A DNA stretch of 5,566 nt from assembly GCA_002348045.1 (NCBI GenBank), contig DDYO01000299.1, positions 1 through 5,566 of the forward strand, written 5' to 3'. The notes under the pieces were generated by a model. It worked only from the letters and a program-made list of their open reading frames with translations, had not been told where the DNA came from and searched no databases. Within the stretch, counting starts at the first letter, position 1. Each line of letters starts with the position of its first letter. Source of the stretch: Anaerolineales bacterium UBA2232 (lineage in GTDB: Bacteria; Chloroflexota; Anaerolineae; UBA2200). Shown here one piece after another: positions 1-5,427 of the stretch. The position numbers and the translations under genes are program-made.

Positions 1-2
1 AT

Positions 3-1181
3 GAGCGCCGCCGGGCACGTCTGGTGGCATTCAGTCGCCGCCGCTTGCGGGAGCAGTTAATGCAGCGGGGTGCATCTCCGGCCGCCATGTCACGCGCCGC
101 GGAAATCCTAAGCCCCGATGCTCTCACCATCGGCTTTGCGCGCCGCTTCGCGACGTATAAGAGAGCTACTCTGTTGATGCAAGATGTCAAGCGGCTGGAG
201 CAGATACTGGAGAACTCGGATCGGCCGGTGCAAATCATCTATGCTGGCAAGGCTCATCCCCAGGACAACCCAGCCAAGGACTTGATTCGGAGCCTGGTCC
301 ATACGACGACCGGCAACGGACTGCGGAGCGTGGTCTTCGTAGAGGACTATGATATTAACCTTGCTCGCTACCTTATGCAGGGTGTGGATGTGTGGCTGAA
401 TACCCCCCGGGTCATGCAGGAGGCCAGCGGAACCAGTGGGATGAAGGCAGCAGCCAATGGTGCCCTCAACATGAGCGTGCTTGACGGATGGTGGGCCGAA
501 GCCTACACGCCGGAGATTGGCTGGGCCATCGGCCGGGGTGAGGAGTACGCTGACCTGATCTACCAGGATCAAGTGGAGTCTGAGGCGATCTACGAGCTGC
601 TGGAAAACGATGTGGTGCCGCTGTTCTACAACAGGGGTGCGGACGGGCTTCCGCGAGCGTGGATTGCCAGGATGAAGAAGGCCATGTCGCAAGTCATCCC
701 ATGGTTCAACACCAATCACATGGTCATGCAGTACGCCGAGCGGCTCTACGTTCCCGTGGATGAGCGCTACCAGCGGTTGATTGGTGAGGACTTTGAGCGG
801 GCCAAGAAGCTGGCGGCATGGAAGGAGCGCGTGCAGCAGCACTGGTCAGCGGTACAGATTGCGGGGGTGGATGCCGACGCGGACAGCGCCGTGGCGGTTG
901 GTGGGGAGTTGGAGGTTCGAGCCAGCCTCAAATTGGGCGAACTCAATCCCGAAGACGTGTGCGTTGAGCTTTATGAAGGAGACCTGGGTTCGGACCAGTC
1001 GATTGTTGAGGGTACAGCGCGAGAGATGACCTACGTTGGCCAGCAGAAGGGGATAGCGCTGTTTAGCGCAAAGGCTTTCTTCTCCCAAAGTGGACTACGG
1101 GGTCTGACGGTGCGGGCAGTGCCGCGAAACCAAGACCTGTGCAATCCTTTCGATCCCCGCCTCATCGTGTGGGGTGCCTAG
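3..1181 (+). CDS. glgP: Alpha-glucan (glycogen/maltodextrin) phosphorylase, short GT35 type, C-terminal part (5' truncated by window edge)
   Basis: This enzyme removes glucose units from the non-reducing ends of alpha-1,4-glucans with phosphate, giving glucose-1-phosphate. It is cytoplasmic and uses pyridoxal phosphate (PLP). The frame is open to the left edge and reads ERRRARLVAFSRRRLREQL, a typical mid-protein stretch of this family, so the GTG at 24 is not the real start. About 392 residues are visible of roughly 850 expected. Counting from the GTG at 24, the motifs are GFARRFATYKRA (38-49), YAGKAHPQD (73-81), a DVWLNTPR stretch (122-129) and GTSGMKAAANGALN (136-149), whose Lys141 (nt 444-446) should be the PLP lysine. 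The last ~110 residues, including LNPEDVCVELYEGD and the terminal LIVWG, match the C-terminal tail usual in the short bacterial/archaeal branch. The gene ends 18 nt before the stop of the convergent CpXC gene. The catalytic C-terminal domain looks intact. The family call is firm; substrate preference (glycogen or maltodextrin) cannot be read from the sequence. Confidence 0.95.
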   Translation, partial: ERRRARLVAFSRRRLREQLMQRGASPAAMSRAAEILSPDALTIGFARRFATYKRATLLMQDVKRLEQILENSDRPVQIIYAGKAHPQDNPAKDLIRSLVHTTTGNGLRSVVFVEDYDINLARYLMQGVDVWLNTPRVMQEASGTSGMKAAANGALNMSVLDGWWAEAYTPEIGWAIGRGEEYADLIYQDQVESEAIYELLENDVVPLFYNRGADGLPRAWIARMKKAMSQVIPWFNTNHMVMQYAERLYVPVDERYQRLIGEDFERAKKLAAWKERVQQHWSAVQIAGVDADADSAVAVGGELEVRASLKLGELNPEDVCVELYEGDLGSDQSIVEGTAREMTYVGQQKGIALFSAKAFFSQSGLRGLTVRAVPRNQDLCNPFDPRLIVWGA

Positions 1182-1199
1182 CGCTGACTTCGGACCCTG

Positions 1200-2504
1200 C
1201 TATGTGGGGTTCACGATGGACTGGGCCTGCACGTGCAGTTCGCGCAGTCGCTTGGCGACCTCTGGCCGTTGCTCGCTGAGGTCTGCGGCCAGTTGCTGCA
1301 ATAGCTCCAGGAACTCTGGCGTCAGGCTGTCTCGGCTCTGGTTGAGCAGCTGGCCCGTGCCATCAGGGTGGTCGGCCGTCAGGAGCTGATTAACCAGCCG
1401 GAGCCCTGGCGGCAAGTCCTCCTGAAGCAATGCGAGAGCCGCCTCATAGATCGACTTTAGCAGCTGCGCCTCTTCCTTCTCACCGTGTTCTTCGGCGCTT
1501 TGCATCGTCGCTGCCAGCATTGCCATGAACAGCCCATCGATGTGCTCTTTTCGCTCGTTCAACGCCGACACGGCATCGGGACTTTCCATCACTTCCTGCA
1601 ACAGGCGAAGCTTTGATTCCCGCACCGCCCGGGCCTCTTTGTCCAGCTGCTCCGTCATCTCCAGCAGGTCGCTGCGAAGGGAGCGCAACCGGTCAGCCTC
1701 GGAGTCGGCCACCCGACCGATGCGATCGGTCAGCGACTGGAAGAATCCGTATGTCAAAAGAGGACGGTTGTACACGACGATGCCCCAGCGAAGGTCCTTA
1801 TCTGCCGCAGCAAGGAGCCGATCGATGAGCTCATCATGGGACGTCTCAGGAGGAAGGGGCTCGGGCAGGGTGATGTTGACGATCGCCAGCAGCCTCTCCC
1901 TCAGGTCAAGCAGGTCCTCAGCGGCCTTGGCGTTTCCAGACGCGGCCGACGCTTCGGCGGCGCCAGTTACGGTGAGAAAGAACGAGTAGTCCACCTTATC
2001 CCTGTTGGCGTCTACCAGCTCCTGCAGCTTGGTCTCGTCGTCACGAACGCTCAGCAAAGAATCCACGAGCTGAGCTTGGGCCCGCTGACGGTCCATCATC
2101 TCTCTAGTGATGCCGTCAGCCTGCAAGATTTCCTCGTGCAGGCTGCGCAGAGTGAGCACGGCCCGAGGGTTTAGAAAGTACCCTTTGCGCTGCTCTTGAG
2201 GGACCGAGGCCATCAGGGTATTAACGAGATTGCCCGTGAGTTTCTCGCGATCGGGCAGGGGCAGGTTCAGTTCTGTGGGGACGTATATCAGCAGCAATTC
2301 GTGGGAGGGATCATGGTAGAGGAGGGGGGCACTGACCACTCCCGGTGTCTTGCAGCTGGGGCAGGCAACTGCGTTCAGCCGTCCACGTAGCACCTGTGCC
2401 TTCAAAGCGGGCTCTTGCCCCACGTCAACGATTGCACGGATTTGCGCGGCATACTGGGCACCGCACTGTGGGCATGTCACCTGGATGGGAAGCGTGGGTA
2501 TCAT
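1200..2504 (-). CDS. CpXC-domain protein with long helical C-terminal region, function unknown
   Basis: This 434-residue protein begins with a CpXC-type zinc-ribbon-like module. CPQC at residues 11-14 and CPSC at 48-51 form two Cys-X2-Cys knuckles, probably holding one metal ion. A short beta-rich stretch around LLYHDPSHELLLIYVPTE (61-78) follows, as is typical of the CpXC family. Residues about 85-434 are rich in Leu, Glu, Ala, Arg and Gln and look almost entirely helical. Residues about 265-300 have coiled-coil character, and no signal peptide or membrane segment is visible, so it is likely cytoplasmic. The ATG at 2504 is preceded by AGGAG (plus-strand 2510-2514) with 5 nt spacing, which fixes the start. 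The gene has its own promoter 50-80 nt upstream and appears monocistronic: comF ends 242 nt upstream, and the phosphorylase converges 18 nt downstream. The family has no established biochemical role, so none is assigned. The gene call and the N-terminal domain are solid; the fold of the C-terminal part is inferred only from composition. Confidence 0.9.
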   Translation of the reverse strand: MIPTLPIQVTCPQCGAQYAAQIRAIVDVGQEPALKAQVLRGRLNAVACPSCKTPGVVSAPLLYHDPSHELLLIYVPTELNLPLPDREKLTGNLVNTLMASVPQEQRKGYFLNPRAVLTLRSLHEEILQADGITREMMDRQRAQAQLVDSLLSVRDDETKLQELVDANRDKVDYSFFLTVTGAAEASAASGNAKAAEDLLDLRERLLAIVNITLPEPLPPETSHDELIDRLLAAADKDLRWGIVVYNRPLLTYGFFQSLTDRIGRVADSEADRLRSLRSDLLEMTEQLDKEARAVRESKLRLLQEVMESPDAVSALNERKEHIDGLFMAMLAATMQSAEEHGEKEEAQLLKSIYEAALALLQEDLPPGLRLVNQLLTADHPDGTGQLLNQSRDSLTPEFLELLQQLAADLSEQRPEVAKRLRELHVQAQSIVNPT

Positions 2505-2509
2505 TCTGA

Positions 2510-2514
2510 CTCCT
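2510..2514 (-). promoter_or_regulatory. Ribosome binding site of the CpXC gene
   Basis: The minus strand reads AGGAG followed by 5 nt (TCAGA) and then ATG at 2504. This is a near-canonical Shine-Dalgarno sequence, and it supports that ATG as the start. Confidence 0.7.
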
Positions 2515-2554
2515 GTCCGCCGAGGGCTCCTGAGATTGACCGAACCGACTCGGC

Positions 2555-2583
2555 ATTATACCCTGTATGTGGTGCCCTGGCAA
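2555..2583 (-). promoter_or_regulatory. Sigma70-type promoter for the CpXC gene
   Basis: On the minus strand there is a -35 box TTGCCA (plus-strand 2578-2583, 5 of 6 to TTGACA), a 17-nt spacer and a perfect -10 box TATAAT (plus-strand 2555-2560). Transcription would start near 2548, giving a leader of about 45 nt before the ATG at 2504. Spacing and matches are close to ideal, making this the strongest promoter candidate in the window. It also indicates that the CpXC gene is transcribed separately from comF upstream. Confidence 0.75.
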
Positions 2584-2746
2584 GGCCAGAGAGGTGTGCC
2601 GAAAGCGTCATTAGGTTTCATGGACGCCAAGTGTCGCCGATTCGACCTGGGCTGGAGATAGGAGCGCGGGCTCGAGGGAGTTGGGCTAGCCCAGTGCCGG
2701 GCCGCGGGGATCAGGATTCGGCGTAGACACCGTCTGTGTGGCTGCC
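2584..2746. other. Intergenic region between comF and the CpXC promoter; no gene
   Basis: No convincing gene or factor-independent terminator is visible here. The only structured element is a perfect 12-bp palindrome, TGGGCTAGCCCA, at 2682-2693. There is also a weak AGAC/GTCT inverted repeat just downstream of the comF stop. The word GGCGACACTTG occurs on the minus strand at 2628-2638 and is repeated at 4030-4040 on the plus strand. Confidence 0.5.
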
Positions 2747-3388
2747 TTATCCTTCGGCCAAGGTGACTGCCCAAACCCCGCTGGCGCCACCTTCGAGGAC
2801 GGCACGCGCACAGGCCTGCAACGTGGCTCCGGTGGTCAAAACGTCGTCCACCAGCAGTACGACCTGACCCTTCAGCGATTGGCATGTGCAGGCAAAGGCG
2901 TTGCGCACGTTGTCAGCTCGCTGCAGGGCACTGAGGCCAACCTGAGGTTGGGTGGCTTGAACCCGCTGGAGCGACCCTTCGTCCACCGGCAGGCTGGCAG
3001 CCAGGCCCAGCTGTCTGGCCAAGAGGGCAGATTGGTTGTAGCCGCGCTGGCGCAGCCTGGCTGAGTGCAGCGGAACCGGGACAATAACGTTCACAGACCA
3101 GGGCTCTTGGCTCCATCCCTGGTGCAGGATCTTTCCAAGGGGAGTTGCCAAAACCGTCATGCCGTCGTATTTGTAGCGGTGAATGGCGGTTCGCAGTGGG
3201 CCGGAAAGGCTCGCTGCGGCACGGACGCCTTGGAGCGGTACGAGCGTTCGAGTGGCGACCAGAGGTGCGAGCGTCTCCACCGAGGCACAACACGAGCCAC
3301 AGAACCAGCTCCCCGGTCTGCCGCACCCTACACATCGCGGCGGGAACAGTAGATTCAGGATGTCGTTCAGGGCTCGTTGGGCCATCAT
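2747..3388 (-). CDS. comF: ComF family phosphoribosyltransferase-like protein
   Basis: This is a 213-residue protein of the ComF/GntX family, usually about 210-240 residues, so it appears complete. Near the N terminus, LLFPPRCVGCG begins a four-cysteine zinc finger (Cys19, Cys22, Cys30, Cys33). RYKYDG (about 71-76) and VIVPVPLHSARLRQRGYNQS (about 101-120) follow, both family hallmarks. VVLLVDDVLTTGAT (176-189) is the PRPP-binding loop of type I phosphoribosyltransferases, with both acidic residues present. In naturally competent bacteria ComF acts in the cytosol during uptake of single-stranded DNA, but many non-competent bacteria carry it too, and no other competence gene is in view. An in-frame extension upstream to 3604 lies inside the preceding gene and lacks family similarity. 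I start at the tandem ATG ATG at 3388. That start lies 4 nt after the upstream stop (TAA TACG ATG ATG) and has no strong Shine-Dalgarno, which suggests translational coupling. ATG 3385 is an equal alternative. Confidence 0.9.
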   Translation of the reverse strand: MMAQRALNDILNLLFPPRCVGCGRPGSWFCGSCCASVETLAPLVATRTLVPLQGVRAAASLSGPLRTAIHRYKYDGMTVLATPLGKILHQGWSQEPWSVNVIVPVPLHSARLRQRGYNQSALLARQLGLAASLPVDEGSLQRVQATQPQVGLSALQRADNVRNAFACTCQSLKGQVVLLVDDVLTTGATLQACARAVLEGGASGVWAVTLAEG

Positions 3389-3392
3389 CGTA

Positions 3393-3932
3393 TTACGGCA
3401 GAGGCGTGGGCTCACCAAGATCAAAGGTGACGATTGACGACCAGGGCAGAAGCCCGGCCGCGAAGCGCCAGGTCCTTGGCTTGGACGCTTCGGCCGTCTT
3501 AACCTGATACGAGGCTGCTCCCCTGACCACTTGGCCGGGCTGAAACTCGCCATCCACCGGGAACCACCCTTTGGTCCGGGCGGCCACAACGCCTGCTCGC
3601 CCATGTGGGGCCTGAGAATCCTCTTCGCCGACCAGGGCCATCTGTCGCTCGAACATCAGGTAACGGATGTGGCCGGTGCTGTTCTCGATGGCCAAGTGCA
3701 CGACCACGTAGTCTTGATCCGACTCCGGTGGGTACGACGTGTCCACAGGAAGGTTGTGGTATCCTAGCACGGTGACGGTCCAGCCGTCGACTTGGACCGC
3801 TTCGCCGACTGCATGAGGGGGGCTGGCTTTGTGGCTGTTGGTGCAGGAAGAAGCCAGCCCCAGTCCAATCGCGAGCAGGAGCGTTAGGACGCAGGTCCGG
3901 TGAAGATACCGCTTGGGCTGATGCTGGCTCAA
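3393..3932 (-). CDS. Putative lipoprotein with DUF4352-like (immunoglobulin-type) domain
   Basis: The product is a probable membrane-anchored, exported protein of 179 residues. The N terminus has a short basic region (KRYLHR), a hydrophobic core (VLTLLLAIGLGLA) and a lipobox-like ASSC ending at Cys30, then a Ser/Lys/Pro-rich linker. The mature part (AVGEAVQVDGWTVTVLG, then DYVVVHLAIENSTGH, then a late FQPGQVVRGAASYQV) has the pattern of DUF4352-type beta-sandwich domains, which are common in secreted lipoproteins of Gram-positive and Chloroflexota-like bacteria. I chose the TTG at 3932 because AGAGGA lies 8 nt upstream and the resulting signal peptide has a normal length. A TTG at 3968 would add 12 residues but has no clear ribosome binding site. 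The gene is first in a tight pair with comF, whose start is 4 nt downstream. Residue -1 of the lipobox is Ser rather than the commoner Gly or Ala, so lipidation is likely but not certain. No ligand or partner can be named. Confidence 0.8.
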   Translation of the reverse strand: MSQHQPKRYLHRTCVLTLLLAIGLGLASSCTNSHKASPPHAVGEAVQVDGWTVTVLGYHNLPVDTSYPPESDQDYVVVHLAIENSTGHIRYLMFERQMALVGEEDSQAPHGRAGVVAARTKGWFPVDGEFQPGQVVRGAASYQVKTAEASKPRTWRFAAGLLPWSSIVTFDLGEPTPLP

Positions 3933-3940
3933 AGGAGCAA

Positions 3941-3946
3941 TCCTCT
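3941..3946 (-). promoter_or_regulatory. Ribosome binding site deciding the lipoprotein start
   Basis: The minus strand reads AGAGGA, 8 nt before the TTG at 3932. The alternative TTG at 3968 has no comparable sequence upstream, so this site favours the shorter form. Confidence 0.5.
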
Positions 3947-3998
3947 TACAGGTTTTGGCTTGTGGCAATGCCCGTCGCGCACGATCTTTTCATCTCTC

Positions 3999-4028
3999 TT
4001 GATGGAACTGACGGTGCGACCGTATTAT
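3999..4028 (+). promoter_or_regulatory. Possible weak divergent promoter toward the small hypothetical gene
   Basis: On the plus strand there is TTGATG (3999-4004, 4 of 6), an 18-nt spacer and TATTAT (4023-4028, 5 of 6). The -10 box overlaps the -10 box of the opposite promoter. It would give a leader of about 150 nt before the ATG at 4189. The match is moderate and could be chance. Confidence 0.25.
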
Positions 4029-4051
4029 GGGCGACACTTGATTTTCGTCAA
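4024..4051 (-). promoter_or_regulatory. Sigma70-type promoter for the lipoprotein-comF unit
   Basis: On the minus strand there is TTGACG (plus-strand 4046-4051, 5 of 6 to consensus), a 16-nt spacer and CATAAT (plus-strand 4024-4029, 5 of 6). Transcription would start near 4017, leaving a leader of about 85 nt before the TTG at 3932. A 5-bp inverted repeat, CTTGA/TCAAG (4037-4041 and 4048-4052), overlaps the -35 box and might be an operator half-site pair, though it is short. Confidence 0.55.
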
Positions 4052-4175
4052 GGAGTGCAACCGCGCAAGGAGATGAGCTGCTCACGGTGTGGTTCTGAGG
4101 GTTTCGAATAACGACCTCCAAGATGCTCGGTAATCGATGGAGCGGTAGAGTGGTGGTCGACAGTGTTTGTGACAT

Positions 4176-4180
4176 GGAGG
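4176..4180 (+). promoter_or_regulatory. Ribosome binding site deciding the start of the small hypothetical gene
   Basis: GGAGG lies 8 nt before the ATG at 4189. The earlier in-frame ATGs at 4123 and 4174 have no Shine-Dalgarno at a usable distance, so the 4189 start is preferred. Confidence 0.5.
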
Positions 4181-4188
4181 GTGCACAG

Positions 4189-4419
4189 ATGGGTGCGGAG
4201 AGAGTCAAGACGACCATCAGCGATCTGTGCGATCTGTACCTACCCAAGCACTTTCCAGGCGTAGGCGTGGATGAGCGGCCACCGGACCGCACGACTCTGA
4301 CAGCGTTCAAGAACCGGGTGCTAGAGAATGGCAAGCCGTCGGCGTTGGAAGGCCTGTTGAGTTACATCATCCAGTTGGCGCATGGACCCGAAGCACAGAG
4401 AAAGCCTTGTCTTCGGTAA
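4189..4419 (+). CDS. Small hypothetical protein (76 residues), no recognised family
   Basis: I do not recognise this protein. It starts MGAERVKTTISDLCDLYLPK and continues through a Pro/Asp/Arg-rich turn (VDERPPDRTT) to two apparent helices (TLTAFKNRVLENG and SALEGLLSYIIQLAHG), ending in a basic tail. No signal peptide, membrane segment or metal-binding motif is visible. GGAGG 8 nt before the ATG gives a strong translation start, and third codon positions are mostly G or C as in the neighbours, so it reads like a real gene rather than a shadow frame. Longer versions from ATG 4174 or 4123 are possible but lack a ribosome binding site. It is divergent from the lipoprotein gene and converges on the DegV gene with a hairpin between them. 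It might be a remnant of a longer gene, but no flanking frame continues it visibly. Confidence 0.5.
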   Translation: MGAERVKTTISDLCDLYLPKHFPGVGVDERPPDRTTLTAFKNRVLENGKPSALEGLLSYIIQLAHGPEAQRKPCLR

Positions 4420-4453
4420 CCGCTGCTAAGCAGAGCAACCAGGTGAAATGCCT

Positions 4454-4489
4454 CGCCTCCCGTGTCCAAGCCATAGGACAGGGAAGGCG
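4454..4489. terminator. Hairpin between convergent genes, possible bidirectional terminator
   Basis: The arms 4454-4467 and 4476-4489 pair over 14 positions with two mismatches (4459/4484 and 4462/4481) around an 8-nt loop, AAGCCATA. The stem is GC-rich and sits in the 123-nt gap between the stops of the small plus-strand gene and the minus-strand DegV gene, where a shared terminator is expected. Neither side has a proper run of T: the plus side reads GTTCTGCGTTG and the minus side CATTTCACC. Intrinsic termination is therefore plausible but not assured. Confidence 0.45.
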
Positions 4490-4542
4490 GTTCTGCGTTG
4501 CACAACCGGGGCAAGCGCTGCGCACAGCGGAAGGACGCTGGC

Positions 4543-5412
4543 TCAGGGCATCTCGTTGAACGCGGCCGCGTCGGCATAGGCCACGCCGACCATGCTCGGG
4601 CCGGTGTGGGCGCCCAGCACCAGGGACATGGGACCCAGGGGCAGCCAGGTGCAGTCGAAGCGCCGGTCGATCTCCTCGCGCAACATGCCCGCGCCTTCCG
4701 GGTTGTAGCTGTACAGCACCTGCACACGCAGGGCGCTTCCCGGCGCGTGTTGCTCAGCCATACGATCTGCCAGCGCGGTGACGGCGTGCTTGAAGGAGCG
4801 GGCCTGCCCGCGTTGCACGTAGGTGCCGCGTTCCTTCTCCACGCCAATCAGCGGTTTGAGGTTGAGCACGGAGGCGATCAGCCCCTTCATGTGGCTGATG
4901 CGACCGCCGTGAATCAGGTACTTGAGCTCGTTTAGAGTGTAGATGCTCTCGCTGGCCTCACCGATTCGCGCCAAGAGCCCCAGGATGCGGGGCAGGGGCC
5001 AGCCTGCTGCGATAGCGCGCGCCGCGGCGTTCACTTGCCATCCCGCTGCTGCAGACAGGGTCTTGGTATCCACCAGGGTAACGTTGGCTTCTGGCACCAT
5101 CGCGGCGCCGGCCCGCGCGGAGTCGAAGGTGCCGCTCAAGCCAGAGGTCATGTGCACCGAGAGGATGTCGGGATCGGTAGCCGCCAGTTTTCGGTACAGC
5201 TCGGCAAAATCGCCGGCTGAAGGCTGCGAGGTCGTGGGCAAGTTTTCCGATGCGGCGAGCAGCGGATAGAACTGGTCGGCGGTGAGATCCTGCCCCTCTT
5301 TGTAGGAGACTCCGTCCAGTGTCACCACCAGAGGCACGATGTGCGGCTCGAGGGTGGAGGATGGATGCCGGGCAAGACGTGAGTCGGTGCCGCTGTCGGT
5401 TACAAGCTGCAT
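4543..5412 (-). CDS. DegV family fatty-acid-binding protein (FakB-like)
   Basis: This is a complete 289-residue DegV protein, the usual length. Characterised members (FakB) bind a fatty acid and present it to the kinase FakA, which makes acyl-phosphate for membrane phospholipid synthesis; they are cytosolic. Visible family motifs are TDSG (5-8) at the very N terminus, PTTSQPS (59-65, with the Thr-Ser that contacts the carboxylate), MTSGLSGT (88-95), DTKTLS (115-120), LKYLIHGGRI (163-172), LNLKPLIGV (183-191) and the C-terminal GAHTGP (267-272). After DTKTLS the protein reads AAAGW, where many relatives have a more glycine-rich stretch; this is probably clade variation. The ATG at 5412 has AAGGAG 9 nt upstream (plus-strand 5422-5427), and it places TDSG where the family expects it. 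No fakA-like (DAK2) gene is in the window, so the partner is unknown. The family assignment is very firm; which lipid it binds cannot be read from the sequence. Confidence 0.95.
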   Translation of the reverse strand: MQLVTDSGTDSRLARHPSSTLEPHIVPLVVTLDGVSYKEGQDLTADQFYPLLAASENLPTTSQPSAGDFAELYRKLAATDPDILSVHMTSGLSGTFDSARAGAAMVPEANVTLVDTKTLSAAAGWQVNAAARAIAAGWPLPRILGLLARIGEASESIYTLNELKYLIHGGRISHMKGLIASVLNLKPLIGVEKERGTYVQRGQARSFKHAVTALADRMAEQHAPGSALRVQVLYSYNPEGAGMLREEIDRRFDCTWLPLGPMSLVLGAHTGPSMVGVAYADAAAFNEMP

Positions 5413-5421
5413 ATGTCTTTG

Positions 5422-5427
5422 CTCCTT
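5422..5427 (-). promoter_or_regulatory. Ribosome binding site of the DegV gene
   Basis: The minus strand reads AAGGAG, 9 nt before the ATG at 5412. It settles the start even though the same frame stays open further upstream to the window edge. Confidence 0.65.

Noticed and set aside
108..842. 244-residue open frame on the minus strand inside the phosphorylase gene
   Set aside because: It is fully antisense to strongly conserved phosphorylase motifs, and its composition (many His, Leu, Val, Pro) is that of a shadow frame. No domain is recognisable.
1182..1199. Terminator between the convergent phosphorylase and CpXC genes
   Set aside because: The gap is only 18 nt, and I found no stable stem or T run in it or just around it.
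1525..2390. Several plus-strand frames antisense to the CpXC gene
   Set aside because: They overlap one another and the well-supported CpXC gene, and show Ser/Arg-rich shadow compositions.
2556..2621. Tiny minus-strand ORF (21 codons) ending at the -10 box of the CpXC promoter
   Set aside because: It has no ribosome binding site and its stop codon is embedded in the TATAAT box, so the region is better explained as a promoter.
3389..3604. N-terminal extension of the ComF frame up to a possible start at 3604
   Set aside because: It overlaps the lipoprotein coding sequence almost completely and reads as Pro/Arg/Gly-rich non-family sequence. ComF proteins normally begin shortly before the LLFPPRCVGCG motif.
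3990..4334. 114-residue open frame on the minus strand opposite the small hypothetical gene
   Set aside because: It is rich in Ser, Arg, Pro and Thr with no recognisable domain. Its start lies opposite plausible plus-strand coding sequence, and the plus-strand frame has the good ribosome binding site.
4362..4847. 161-residue minus-strand frame overlapping the 3' end of the DegV gene
   Set aside because: It is an out-of-frame shadow of the DegV gene, rich in Arg, Cys, Ser and Thr, and it runs across the intergenic hairpin.
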